Positions 1-7,702 of a stretch of DNA of 64,000 bases are shown piece after piece. Every line of letters begins with the position of its first letter. Position 1 is the stretch's first letter. This DNA comes from JBKECP01 sp047974765 (GTDB lineage: Bacteria; Pseudomonadota; Gammaproteobacteria; Pseudomonadales; Halieaceae): positions 248,001-312,000 of the forward strand of contig JBKECP010000020.1 of the NCBI GenBank assembly GCA_047974765.1, written 5' to 3'. Under the pieces are notes generated by a model that saw only the letters and a list, made by a program, of their open reading frames with translations, was not told the DNA's origin and ran no database searches. Both the position numbers and the translations under genes were made by a program.

Positions 1-1
1 G

Positions 2-1189
2 GAGCAGGCTGCCGCCGTTATGGCCTATGAAAAAGCTGCTGTATTGCGCGATCAGCTTGCTCAGCTACAACAGGTACAGGCAAGTCAGAGTATTGAAGGC
101 AGCAGTGGTGATCTGGATATTGTAGCGGCGGCGATCGAGGGTGGACGCTGCTGTGTACAGGTGCTTTTTGTGCGTTCGGCGCGGGTACTTGGCAGCAAAA
201 GTTATTACCCACCACTCAAACTGGAAGAAACTCCGGCACAGGTGCTGACGGCTTTTTTGCCTCAGTATTATTTGAGTGATAACCGGTCGATTCCAGCCGA
301 TATTGTTGTTAATGCCGAGCCGCTTGAGGTGACTACCTTGTGTGAAGCTTTGAGCGTGGCGGCGGGGCGCAAGGTGACAGTTCGTCATCGTGTTCGTGAC
401 GTCCGTGCGCGCTGGTTGCAGCTGGCCGGTCAGACGGCCCAGACCAATCTGCAGGCCCATATTGCGTCTCGTCAGACCACGCTGGAGCGAATGGAGGCTT
501 TGCGACAATTGCTTGGCCTTGATGTTTTGCCTGAACGCATGGAGTGCTTTGACATCAGTCACAGCGCTGGTGAGGCGACTGTCGCCTCCTGTGTAGTTTT
601 TGATCAGAACGGCCCGCGCAAATCAGATTATCGCAAATTCAATATTGAGGGCATCGTCGCCGGTGATGACTACGCAGCCATGCAACAGGCGCTGGAGCGG
701 CGTTACAAGCGTCTTCGGAGCGGAGAGGGTGTAATGCCCGATATTCTCTTTATTGATGGTGGCAAAGGCCAGGTGGCACAAGCTACAGGAGTGTTGTCAG
801 CCTTGCATATTGATACGATCACTGTCATTGGTGTCGCCAAAGGCACTACCCGCAAGGCAGGTTTTGAAACGCTGATTATGGCCAGTGACGGGACTGAGCG
901 GCAATTACCGGGTGATAATGCGGCCCTGCACCTGATACAGTATGTTCGGGATGAAGCCCACCGCTTTGCCATTACCGGTCATCGCGCCCGGCGGGATAAA
1001 GCCCGCAAGCGCTCTCAGCTGGAGGGTATTGCGGGGGTTGGTGCCAAACGCAGGCGCGAGTTATTACGGCATTTTGGCAGTGCTCAGGGTGTGGGTAATG
1101 CCAGTGTGGATGAATTGCGCAAGGTGTCTGGCATCAATGCCAGGCTGGCACAGCAGATATACGATCACCTGCATGTGATCACGGATTAG
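2..1189 (+). CDS. uvrC: UvrABC excinuclease subunit C, C-terminal part
   Basis: This is the 3' part of uvrC; the reading frame is open at the left edge, so the N-terminal GIY-YIG nuclease lies outside the window. UvrC makes both incisions around a DNA lesion in nucleotide excision repair. The visible part starts in the UVR motif (MAYEKAAVLRDQL, the UvrB-binding segment) and continues into the RNase H-like endonuclease domain (ECFDISHSAGEATVAS, FIDGGKGQ, GVAKGTTRKAG). It ends with tandem helix-hairpin-helix DNA-binding motifs (LEGIAGVGAKRRRELLRHFG). pgsA follows after 8 bases, a gene order familiar from pseudomonads. Confidence 0.97.
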   Translation, partial: EQAAAVMAYEKAAVLRDQLAQLQQVQASQSIEGSSGDLDIVAAAIEGGRCCVQVLFVRSARVLGSKSYYPPLKLEETPAQVLTAFLPQYYLSDNRSIPADIVVNAEPLEVTTLCEALSVAAGRKVTVRHRVRDVRARWLQLAGQTAQTNLQAHIASRQTTLERMEALRQLLGLDVLPERMECFDISHSAGEATVASCVVFDQNGPRKSDYRKFNIEGIVAGDDYAAMQQALERRYKRLRSGEGVMPDILFIDGGKGQVAQATGVLSALHIDTITVIGVAKGTTRKAGFETLIMASDGTERQLPGDNAALHLIQYVRDEAHRFAITGHRARRDKARKRSQLEGIAGVGAKRRRELLRHFGSAQGVGNASVDELRKVSGINARLAQQIYDHLHVITD

Positions 1190-1197
1190 GAGCCATT

Positions 1198-1758
1198 TTG
1201 CAGATTAATATTCCCAATGCACTGACCATTATGCGCATTGCGCTGATACCTGTCATGGTGGCGGTGTTTTATCTGCCGTTTGAACACCATTTGCTGGTTG
1301 CGGCGGGCATCTTCGGTTTTGCGGCAGTAACTGACTGGTTTGATGGTTATCTTGCCCGCCGCTTGGGTCAGATGACCAAATTTGGTGCTTTTCTTGACCC
1401 GGTAGCGGATAAACTGATGGTTTCTATTGCCCTGGTGCTGCTGGTTGAGCGCCATAACACCATACTGTTCACATTGGCTGCCTGCGTTATTATCGGTCGG
1501 GAAATTGTTATTTCGGCTCTGCGCGAATGGATGGCTGAGCTGGGCCAGCGTACGTCAGTGGCAGTGTCTTATATCGGCAAGGTGAAAACGGCTTTTCAGA
1601 TGCTGGCTATTATCGGCTTGTTGGCAATTGACCCCGGCACTACACAAGGCTGGCTGTTGGCGCTGTGTTATGTTTTGCTGTATAGCGCAGCTGCGCTGAC
1701 ACTGTGGTCGATGCTGGTCTATCTGCGTGCAGCATGGGGCATTATTAAAGATCAATAA
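1198..1758 (+). CDS. pgsA: CDP-diacylglycerol--glycerol-3-phosphate 3-phosphatidyltransferase
   Basis: Inner-membrane enzyme that makes phosphatidylglycerol phosphate from CDP-diacylglycerol and glycerol 3-phosphate. The CDP-alcohol phosphotransferase signature D-G-x2-A-R-x8-G-x3-D-x3-D is complete around residues 43-66 (DWFDGYLARR, then GAFLDPVADK). Several hydrophobic helices follow, and the length of 186 aa is normal for the family. The start is TTG, 8 bases after the uvrC stop, with an AGGAG ribosome-binding site overlapping the uvrC stop region, so the two genes are probably cotranscribed. Confidence 0.96.
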   Translation: MQINIPNALTIMRIALIPVMVAVFYLPFEHHLLVAAGIFGFAAVTDWFDGYLARRLGQMTKFGAFLDPVADKLMVSIALVLLVERHNTILFTLAACVIIGREIVISALREWMAELGQRTSVAVSYIGKVKTAFQMLAIIGLLAIDPGTTQGWLLALCYVLLYSAAALTLWSMLVYLRAAWGIIKDQ

Positions 1759-1801
1759 AACCCGCTATTTCAGTGGCTTAATGGATTTTTCAGCAAAGTT
1801 A

Positions 1802-1829
1802 TTGACTCCGGCTCTGCAATTCATACAAT
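1802..1829 (+). promoter_or_regulatory. sigma-70-like promoter for the tRNA-Gly/tRNA-Cys unit
   Basis: A -35 box TTGACT (1802-1807) and a -10 box TACAAT (1824-1829) are separated by 16 bases. The site lies about 50 bases upstream of tRNA-Gly and downstream of the pgsA stop, which suits a separate tRNA transcription unit. This is sequence matching only. Confidence 0.6.
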
Positions 1830-1882
1830 GGGCAGCCTCGCCGGTAATGGCGACCGTGGCAACGGTATAAATGTGTGATTAT

Positions 1883-1958
1883 GCGGGAATAGCTCAGTTG
1901 GTAGAGCGCAACCTTGCCAAGGTTGAGGTCGCCGGTTCGAACCCGGTTTCCCGCTCCA
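1883..1958 (+). tRNA. tRNA-Gly (anticodon GCC)
   Basis: 76-nt cloverleaf with acceptor stem GCGGGAA paired to TTCCCGC, D-arm AGCTCAGTTGGTAGAGC, anticodon GCC at 1916-1918 flanked by T-T and A-A, T-arm GGTTCGAACCC, and an encoded CCA end. It is followed 66 bases later by tRNA-Cys. Confidence 0.98.
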
Positions 1959-2024
1959 GTTTCGGTGATGCAATGCACTGATACCCGGAGTGACAGCGCC
2001 CCGTGTGTTTGCTCCAACCCCCAA

Positions 2025-2098
2025 GGCTCGGTGGCAGAGTGGTCATGCAGCGGACTGCAACTCCGTGTACGCCGGTTCGATTCCGACCCGAGCCTCCA
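2025..2098 (+). tRNA. tRNA-Cys (anticodon GCA)
   Basis: 74-nt cloverleaf with acceptor stem GGCTCGG paired to CCGAGCC, anticodon GCA at 2057-2059, T-loop GGTTCGATTCC, discriminator T and encoded CCA. It shares a transcription unit with tRNA-Gly. In pseudomonads a tRNA-Leu(TAA) usually follows directly; here that tRNA sits about 9 kb downstream at 11077. Confidence 0.98.
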
Positions 2099-2118
2099 TT
2101 TATCATTTCAGTACTTTT

Positions 2119-3186
2119 TTACTGGAAACTGGCACCCGTATCGGGTAACAGTTTCAGAAAATTATCCCGTGCTACAGCCTGGGCACTGCTTTCGGGCAAG
2201 GCCTCCAGAAAAGGTTTGAAAGCATCCAGCTTTTCACCCAGTTTCTGATAGCGGCCAAGCAGGTCAGAACCCAGCACAAAGCGCTGTGGATAGCGCGATA
2301 CCAGTGCCACCCATTCCTGAGCGGGTCGGCCCTTACTGTCAAGCAGATAGGGCTGTAATACCGTCCATGACAAATCAACCGTAAGATTGTCGTATGTCGC
2401 CAACATACGTGCCACTTCATCGTGCAGGAAGGACAAGTGCTTCTGGAAACGATGCAAGGTCATGCTGGTGCCGGCATGGGCCCAGATAAATTGCACCTGT
2501 GGGTATTGCTTCAGTGCATCCTCTATCTCTTTGATATACAGCGGATTGCGTTCGCGCTTGGAGGTGATATTACTGTGCAATAGTACAGGTAGCCGGTGGC
2601 GGTGGGCAAAGCTGTAAATTCGATACATGGCTTCACTGTTAGCCCGTGGCGTTTCACCTTCGGTCAGGGCGGTGAGATCGTCGTGACGAGTGATGACTTC
2701 GCCAATACCCTGCCACAGACCTGGGTACAGCTCTACCATGCGTTGTAAATGTATGGTGGCGTTTTTATCTGTCGGGTTGAAGCCGCTGAGGAAGGGGTGT
2801 AGCCGTTGGCGTTGTGTCGGTGGGAGTTTTAATAGTGCTTCGGCCAGATAGGCGTCAGTTGCACTGAACCAGTACACTGGCGCGTCATCGTCAGCGTAGG
2901 TATCGGGCCGCCTGGGCTCATTTTCATGCCACTTTTTCATTAGCCCCATGCCGGACACCATGGCATTGCCAACACCGGCGGCATTCATTGCGGTAATCAG
3001 ACTGTCGAGGGTTTCACCCTGCTGAAAAAAATTGACCGTATGCAGGTGTGCATCGCTGTAATGCCAGCTGTCAGGATTCTGTTTGGCAGGCTGTGCCGCT
3101 GTCGTTGTCGCCAGTGCTGCCAGTATCAATGCCCACATTGGAATCAGAGGGCTTTTACGCCGCAGGTGAAAAGCTTGTGTTGACAT
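2119..3186 (-). CDS. Secreted amidohydrolase-family protein
   Basis: A 355-aa protein with an N-terminal signal peptide (basic start, hydrophobic run, Ala-rich cleavage region around residues 15-33). The mature part looks like a TIM-barrel metal-dependent hydrolase of the amidohydrolase_2 type: an HLH motif near residue 48 (YSDAHLHTVNF), a metal-ligand-type His in VLLHSNITS, another in FIWAHAGTS, and a late Asp in VLGSDLLG. The substrate cannot be told from the sequence. Predicted periplasmic. It stands alone, transcribed towards tRNA-Cys. Confidence 0.75.
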   Translation of the reverse strand: MSTQAFHLRRKSPLIPMWALILAALATTTAAQPAKQNPDSWHYSDAHLHTVNFFQQGETLDSLITAMNAAGVGNAMVSGMGLMKKWHENEPRRPDTYADDDAPVYWFSATDAYLAEALLKLPPTQRQRLHPFLSGFNPTDKNATIHLQRMVELYPGLWQGIGEVITRHDDLTALTEGETPRANSEAMYRIYSFAHRHRLPVLLHSNITSKRERNPLYIKEIEDALKQYPQVQFIWAHAGTSMTLHRFQKHLSFLHDEVARMLATYDNLTVDLSWTVLQPYLLDSKGRPAQEWVALVSRYPQRFVLGSDLLGRYQKLGEKLDAFKPFLEALPESSAQAVARDNFLKLLPDTGASFQ

Positions 3187-3275
3187 GTGACCTCACTGAG
3201 AGCCGCCATCGACGAAGTTGATCGCAAGCCCTGTCAAATCAAGGACTTTTGAAAACCCCGCCAATTTTACAGGGC

Positions 3276-3312
3276 GACAATCAGGATGCCCGGAAGGGGC
3301 ATCCTGATTGTC
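3276..3312. repeat. Long perfect hairpin between two minus-strand genes
   Basis: A 16-bp perfect inverted repeat (arms 3276-3291 and 3297-3312, 5-base loop). It lies just downstream of the 3348-4175 gene and upstream of the amidohydrolase. There is no T-tract on either side, so it is not a canonical intrinsic terminator; it could act as an mRNA 3'-end stabiliser. Confidence 0.6.
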
Positions 3313-3347
3313 AGGTCAATAGTGACCACCGGTAAATGCCGGGACTA

Positions 3348-4175
3348 TCAGTTACCCAGCATCTTGCCAAGCGATTCGGCCATCTGTTCGGGAGTCATGT
3401 CATTATCAGGACTGCCGCCAGATGATTGGGCACCACCAAGCAATGTGCCAAGAGCGTCTGCTGTATTGCCGCTGTTTTTCATGGCAGCACCAATCAGCGC
3501 ACCCAGATCTGTCGGTGGTGCCGGTAAAATAAAACGCTCATCAGCGACAGTGGTGTCTTCGATTGACTGGATTTTAATATCCCTGCCATAGCGTAAAACA
3601 CCCATATTAAGATGGCTCAAACGAGTGTGAATCTGATCGGCAGCGTCCAGGGAATTCTGATAGGCAGAGTCTTGCAAGGCAGCAGTTGCTGCGCTGGACA
3701 TAGCCTGGATGATATCCCGAAAGGCAATAGCCAGTGCATTGGATGACAATACCAGGCTTTCACTGCGCTCCACGCCTTTATTGTCGATAAATGTGAGCTG
3801 GTAGATCTCACCATCAATACCGGCAACAGATTCTTTGGTGCCCGTGGCGTCCAGTGAAACAATTTTGGCACTGAGCACTTCCGGCGTGGCACCCTGGGCC
3901 ATATTGCCAAACATCTGGATGGCCGATGCCATATCAAAAACCATGATTTGCCCGTTGTTTTCGGCTACCACATAGAGTTTGTTGTCGCGCATCAGCATAT
4001 AGCCCTGCTGATTGCCCGGCATGTCGATACGCAGCTTGTCGGCCTCATATTCAAAGACCATGGTATCGCCCTCAGCTGTTATCACCTGTGCCTTGTCAGC
4101 CAGGGCATAGCTGCTGATTACAGTGTTGCCAGCCAGTGCCAGTGAGGCCAGAAAAAGTGTCGAACGCTTGTGCAT
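3348..4175 (-). CDS. Predicted periplasmic protein of unknown function
   Basis: 275 aa with a clear signal peptide (MHKRSTLFLASLALAG..., cleavage likely after ALA near residue 27). The N-terminal half is beta-rich (VITAEGDTMVFEYEADKLRIDM, then KLYVVAENNGQIMVFDM) and resembles proteins that bind lipid or metal, similar in flavour to DUF4412 families, but I cannot assign it. The C-terminus is Gly/Ser/Met-rich, with residues like PEQMAESLGKML at the end. It precedes the exosortase H pair, but 174 bases and a strong hairpin separate the units. Function unknown. Confidence 0.7.
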   Translation of the reverse strand: MHKRSTLFLASLALAGNTVISSYALADKAQVITAEGDTMVFEYEADKLRIDMPGNQQGYMLMRDNKLYVVAENNGQIMVFDMASAIQMFGNMAQGATPEVLSAKIVSLDATGTKESVAGIDGEIYQLTFIDNKGVERSESLVLSSNALAIAFRDIIQAMSSAATAALQDSAYQNSLDAADQIHTRLSHLNMGVLRYGRDIKIQSIEDTTVADERFILPAPPTDLGALIGAAMKNSGNTADALGTLLGGAQSSGGSPDNDMTPEQMAESLGKMLGN

Positions 4176-4349
4176 TGATCGCTCCTTGCAAAGGCCGCCG
4201 TGAGGCGGAGAAAGTAATCCGGTAAAGGCTGCAAAGTATCCTTGTAAATGCCTGCCAATACCAGCAGATAATTCTGTGGTTAGGGGTTCTGTTTAGAGAA
4301 ATAGGTTCTGTGGAAGTTCAGTTTTTATCTGCTTTGCAGACAGGTCAGT

Positions 4350-4964
4350 TCAGGATGAAATGCGAGTGCCGTAGCGGGACCAGATCTGTTGCAGCATGGG
4401 TGAGTCCTTGGCCATCCACAGCCAGAGAATAACCGGCACCAGTGTGGGCACAATTAATACACTTAGCTGATACAGCAGGGCAATCAGGGTTGGCGGCGGC
4501 AGCGGCAGCGAGGCCGAATCAAAGAATGTTTGACCAAGGCCAAGCATCAGATTTTTGAAGGTTACAAAGACGAAGCTGAAGGCCATCAATAACCATAGTA
4601 TCAGCAGGCCGCGTGAGAAGCGCTCAAATGGCTGACTGACCCGCGATGCAAATAACAAAGCGGCAAAAAAAGGAATAGAAAAAGACTGCAAACGGGTTTC
4701 AACCGGGAAGGCCATCTGGCCGCCGGTTTCGGTGGCGGCTACAATCTGGCCGTTTTGATCATCAAACAGGGTCACTACGAGCATGCGGGTGCCGTCGAGC
4801 GTCACCTGGTCAACTATCTCCGGTATCCACCATTGCAGAATGATTTTTGCCAGATAAAAGGCCGGAGCGGCACTGAGTGTCCCGCCGGCATACCACAGGC
4901 CGAACAGGGGGATCATCAGCAACAATACCCAGCCCATATAGCGGTAGGGCGAATTAACCTTCAT
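4350..4964 (-). CDS. Exosortase H-associated membrane protein
   Basis: 204 aa, with four or so transmembrane segments (residues about 8-28, 90-108, 122-142, 160-190) and one periplasmic loop. Its start overlaps the stop of the exosortase by 4 bases (4961-4964), so the two are translationally coupled. A membrane protein of this size directly after XrtH is known as the exosortase H-associated protein; its role in protein sorting is not established. The identification rests mostly on the pairing. Confidence 0.7.
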   Translation of the reverse strand: MKVNSPYRYMGWVLLLMIPLFGLWYAGGTLSAAPAFYLAKIILQWWIPEIVDQVTLDGTRMLVVTLFDDQNGQIVAATETGGQMAFPVETRLQSFSIPFFAALLFASRVSQPFERFSRGLLILWLLMAFSFVFVTFKNLMLGLGQTFFDSASLPLPPPTLIALLYQLSVLIVPTLVPVILWLWMAKDSPMLQQIWSRYGTRISS

Positions 4965-5494
4965 ACGGGAACCGTCCCGCTGGCGTTGTGGTCGCTGTCG
5001 TCATTCGGCCCTTTATTTTTTCGGTTGAGGTAGCGCAGATAAATCAGGAATACGATCAGCACATCCAGCATTATCAGTACCGGCCACAGATAGAGGTGGA
5101 AAAAGCTGAAGACATTTTCACTCCACTGACCGAGATAAAACAGGCTGATAATACGGATAATATTCAGAACCTGGATGGTGAAAAAACCAATTATCGCCGC
5201 CAGCAAACGATCACGCCAGCTGGCTGGAAAGGCAATAATACCGGCAATCAGCACAATGGCTGCTTCCACACCGTTACAACCTGCTTCAATGGAAACGGCA
5301 AAATGATTGCCGGTATGCTCCAGTATCCGACCATAGGCGATCACTTCACTGTCAAAGGGCGTTACCAGTGCGGCACTGATTTTGGCCAGCGCCATGGTAA
5401 AAGGCTGGATAACATGAGCCTGCACCGGTGCCAACATTTCCAGTGTAAACAGGCCGATGAGCGTGGCGAGAAATAGCGAAACGAATTTAGTCAT
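4961..5494 (-). CDS. xrtH: Exosortase H (XrtH), membrane transpeptidase-like sorting enzyme
   Basis: Polytopic inner-membrane cysteine protease/transpeptidase predicted to process C-terminal sorting signals of IPTLxxWG-CTERM type. The exosortase catalytic triad is visible: Cys in EAGCNGVEA, Arg in LNIIRIISL, and His in FFHLYLWPV. I chose the ATG at 5494 (MTKFVSLF, 177 aa); the open frame continues upstream to 5548 but lacks membrane-protein character there and would overlap the divergent gene. It forms an operon with its associated membrane protein. No target with an IPTL-type C-terminus is encoded in this window. Confidence 0.87.
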   Translation of the reverse strand: MTKFVSLFLATLIGLFTLEMLAPVQAHVIQPFTMALAKISAALVTPFDSEVIAYGRILEHTGNHFAVSIEAGCNGVEAAIVLIAGIIAFPASWRDRLLAAIIGFFTIQVLNIIRIISLFYLGQWSENVFSFFHLYLWPVLIMLDVLIVFLIYLRYLNRKNKGPNDDSDHNASGTVPV

Positions 5495-5506
5495 AGCGGT
5501 GCTATT

Positions 5507-6031
5507 ATGGCCGAGCAAACCAAACCTGAAAAGTGGACTGTATCGCAAGTGTGCAAAATATTTATAATAACTACCTTATATGTCCGGCAAATTCTGTTCA
5601 CTGCTGCACTGTTACTGTTATCTGCCTGTGCTTCACTGGTGCCACAACTGGATCCACCCATGGTCAGTGTGGATAACGTGCGGGCTTTACCGTCACCGGA
5701 TGCCGGTCCACGCTTTGAAGTGAGTCTGCGCATCAGTAATCCCAATGATATTGCACTGGATATTGCCGGTATCAGTTATACCGTTGACGTTCTGGGTCGT
5801 TCACTGGTTTCAGGTGTGAGTGCCGATATTCCCCGTATTGAGGCCTACTCAGAAGAAACGGTGAAACTGGTGACCGGTGTCAATCTGTTGCAGATGCTGC
5901 GCCTGCTGGCAGACATGGGTATCAGTCAGCAGCAGGCTCTGGATTATCGCTTTTCAGCCAAAATTGATTTTCGTGGTCTGGTGCCAACCCAGCGCGTTGT
6001 GGAAGAGGGCAGTTTCAAACTGCGCCAGTGA
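5507..6031 (+). CDS. LEA14-like (LEA type 2) lipoprotein
   Basis: 174 aa. After a hydrophobic segment there is a lipobox (LLLSAC), so the mature protein begins with an acylated Cys and is probably anchored to a membrane. The rest fits the LEA_2/WHy fold (VSLRISNPNDIALDIAGISYTVDVLGRSL), a fibronectin-like beta sandwich also found in bacterial lipoproteins. The ATG at 5507 leaves a long 40-residue pre-lipobox region; a GTG at 5549 would give a more normal 26-residue signal peptide. It is divergent from xrtH with only 12 bases between the ATGs. Role unknown. Confidence 0.75.
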   Translation: MAEQTKPEKWTVSQVCKIFIITTLYVRQILFTAALLLLSACASLVPQLDPPMVSVDNVRALPSPDAGPRFEVSLRISNPNDIALDIAGISYTVDVLGRSLVSGVSADIPRIEAYSEETVKLVTGVNLLQMLRLLADMGISQQQALDYRFSAKIDFRGLVPTQRVVEEGSFKLRQ

Positions 6032-6044
6032 GACTTTTGTTTAT

Positions 6045-6278
6045 CCTGGAATCTGCAGCTGGACGTGTCCAATGGTGCGGTAATCGGTGTATCAGGCAAG
6101 GCGCGACAATGCCGTGGACTGATTGCCCGCAAGGCGGAGCAACACTGCCTGACGTGTCGAGTGCAGTACCCGTGGGTGCGTAGCGCGCTCACCCGCAAGG
6201 TGAGTGCGATCAAAGACCAGAAGCTCATATTCATACGGCTTTCAAGAAGAAAACAAGCGCTTGACTGCGGAATCTAGG
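6045..6278 (+). mobile_element. MITE-like repeat, copy A (234 bp)
   Basis: Begins CCTGGAATCTGCAGCTGG and ends in an imperfect inverted copy (ACTGCGGAATCTAGG). It matches copy B (11718-11920) over its whole length, with one 31-base insertion relative to B bounded by CAAGGCG direct repeats. It carries no gene. It starts 14 bases after the stop of the LEA-like gene and ends 1 base before the stop codon of the convergent symporter gene. TTAT flanks both sides. Confidence 0.8.
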
Positions 6279-6279
6279 C

Positions 6280-7632
6280 TTATCCAAACAGGGTCTGGGT
6301 AAATATAGCCAGGATGATCAGTGGGCAAACCATGCGTACGTACCAGGGCCAGATGGCCCAAAATAGACCCTGCTCTAATTCTGGGTAACCCTTGCGCAAT
6401 TCCTGTAGCAAATTGTCACGATGCCAAAGCCAGCCGGTATAAATACAGAACATAAAGCCCAGTAAAGGCTGGCTGTAGCGAGTGGTCAGGGTGATGATCA
6501 GAGTAAACAGGTCAGAAAAATTCAGCAAAATTACAGTACTGATACAGGCAATCAGCAGGCCGATAACACATACGGCTTTTTGGCGTCCTGCGCCGTGTTC
6601 TTCAATCGTGTAGGCAACGGGTACTTCCAGCATGGAAATGGAAGAGGTGAGGGCAGCGATGCTCATCAGGAAGAAAAACAGCAATGATACAACGGTACCC
6701 GGTGCTCCCATTGTGTTGAACAGTTCTGGCAATACGGTAAAAATGAGTGTGTCTTCAGACAACAATGCGCCAGAGGCATTAAATATCTCAACGCCGTTGT
6801 GCAGGGCGACATACATGGCCGGTAATACCAAAAAACCTGCCAATACGGCAATCAGAATATCCACCAGTGTGACCAACCCTCCTAAAACCGGCAGATTTTC
6901 TCTGTCAGATACATAAGAGCCGTAAATCAACATCGTGCCTACGCCCAGCGACAAGGAAAAAAAGGCCGCTCCCAGTGCATTGATAATCAGGTTTGGGCTA
7001 AGTGCGCGTTCAAAATCCGGCAGCAGATACACTTTCAATCCATCTATGGCACCGTCCAGTGTCAGTACATAAATCACCAATGACAGCAGGGTTATCAGCA
7101 ACAGGGGCATTAAACGGCTGGACCAGCGTTCGATACCCTGTTGTACTCCTCTACAGATAATGCTGACGGTCAGTAACATAAAAAACAGCATAAACAGCAG
7201 GTTGCGTATAAATGCGAACTCACTCAGCCAGTGTGAAGCGGCATTCATACCCAGCAATTCGGCGACCGCAGCAAAGGCATAGGCCATCATCCAGCCAGCG
7301 ACAATAGCGTAGAAGCTCAGAATCAGGCTGGCCACAACAAAACCCACTATGCCTGTTGTGGCACCGATACGACGGCACAGTGCATTGGGGGAGATCAGTT
7401 TGAGTGCACTGACGGCGTTGGCGTGAGCATGGCGGCCAATTACCAGCTCGGCCATGAGTGCCGGGTACGCCAGGCAAAAGGCCAGCAACAAATAAACCAG
7501 CAAAAAAGCAGCCCCACCGTTACTGGCCGCCTGGGTGGGAAAGCCCCAGATATTGCCCAAACCGACGGCACTGCCGGCGGCAGCCATAATAAAACCAAAG
7601 CGTGAGCTGAACTCACCCCGAGTTGATGCCAT
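6280..7632 (-). CDS. Sodium-dependent transporter of the neurotransmitter:sodium symporter (SNF) family
   Basis: 450-aa polytopic membrane protein. The N-terminus carries the TM1 sodium/substrate signature (SRFGFIMAAAGSAVGLGNIWGFP), which is diagnostic of bacterial NSS transporters (MhsT/LeuT/TnaT type); about 11 helices follow, ending near ILAIFTQTLFG. Such proteins import amino acids with Na+; the specific substrate is not visible. The length is normal. The gene is followed closely by repeat copy A, which abuts its stop codon, and it is separated from the upstream AsmA-like gene by 70 bases. Confidence 0.93.
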   Translation of the reverse strand: MASTRGEFSSRFGFIMAAAGSAVGLGNIWGFPTQAASNGGAAFLLVYLLLAFCLAYPALMAELVIGRHAHANAVSALKLISPNALCRRIGATTGIVGFVVASLILSFYAIVAGWMMAYAFAAVAELLGMNAASHWLSEFAFIRNLLFMLFFMLLTVSIICRGVQQGIERWSSRLMPLLLITLLSLVIYVLTLDGAIDGLKVYLLPDFERALSPNLIINALGAAFFSLSLGVGTMLIYGSYVSDRENLPVLGGLVTLVDILIAVLAGFLVLPAMYVALHNGVEIFNASGALLSEDTLIFTVLPELFNTMGAPGTVVSLLFFFLMSIAALTSSISMLEVPVAYTIEEHGAGRQKAVCVIGLLIACISTVILLNFSDLFTLIITLTTRYSQPLLGFMFCIYTGWLWHRDNLLQELRKGYPELEQGLFWAIWPWYVRMVCPLIILAIFTQTLFG

Positions 7633-7702
7633 TGTATTTTCCCATTGCCGGTTCTTATGCTGGCGGCGAGTGTAGCACGAGCCGCTATTGGGTCAGCATG
7701 GT

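Noticed and set aside
1799..2248. Short frames over the tRNA-Gly/tRNA-Cys region
   Set aside because: They overlap tRNA genes on both strands and have no coding evidence.
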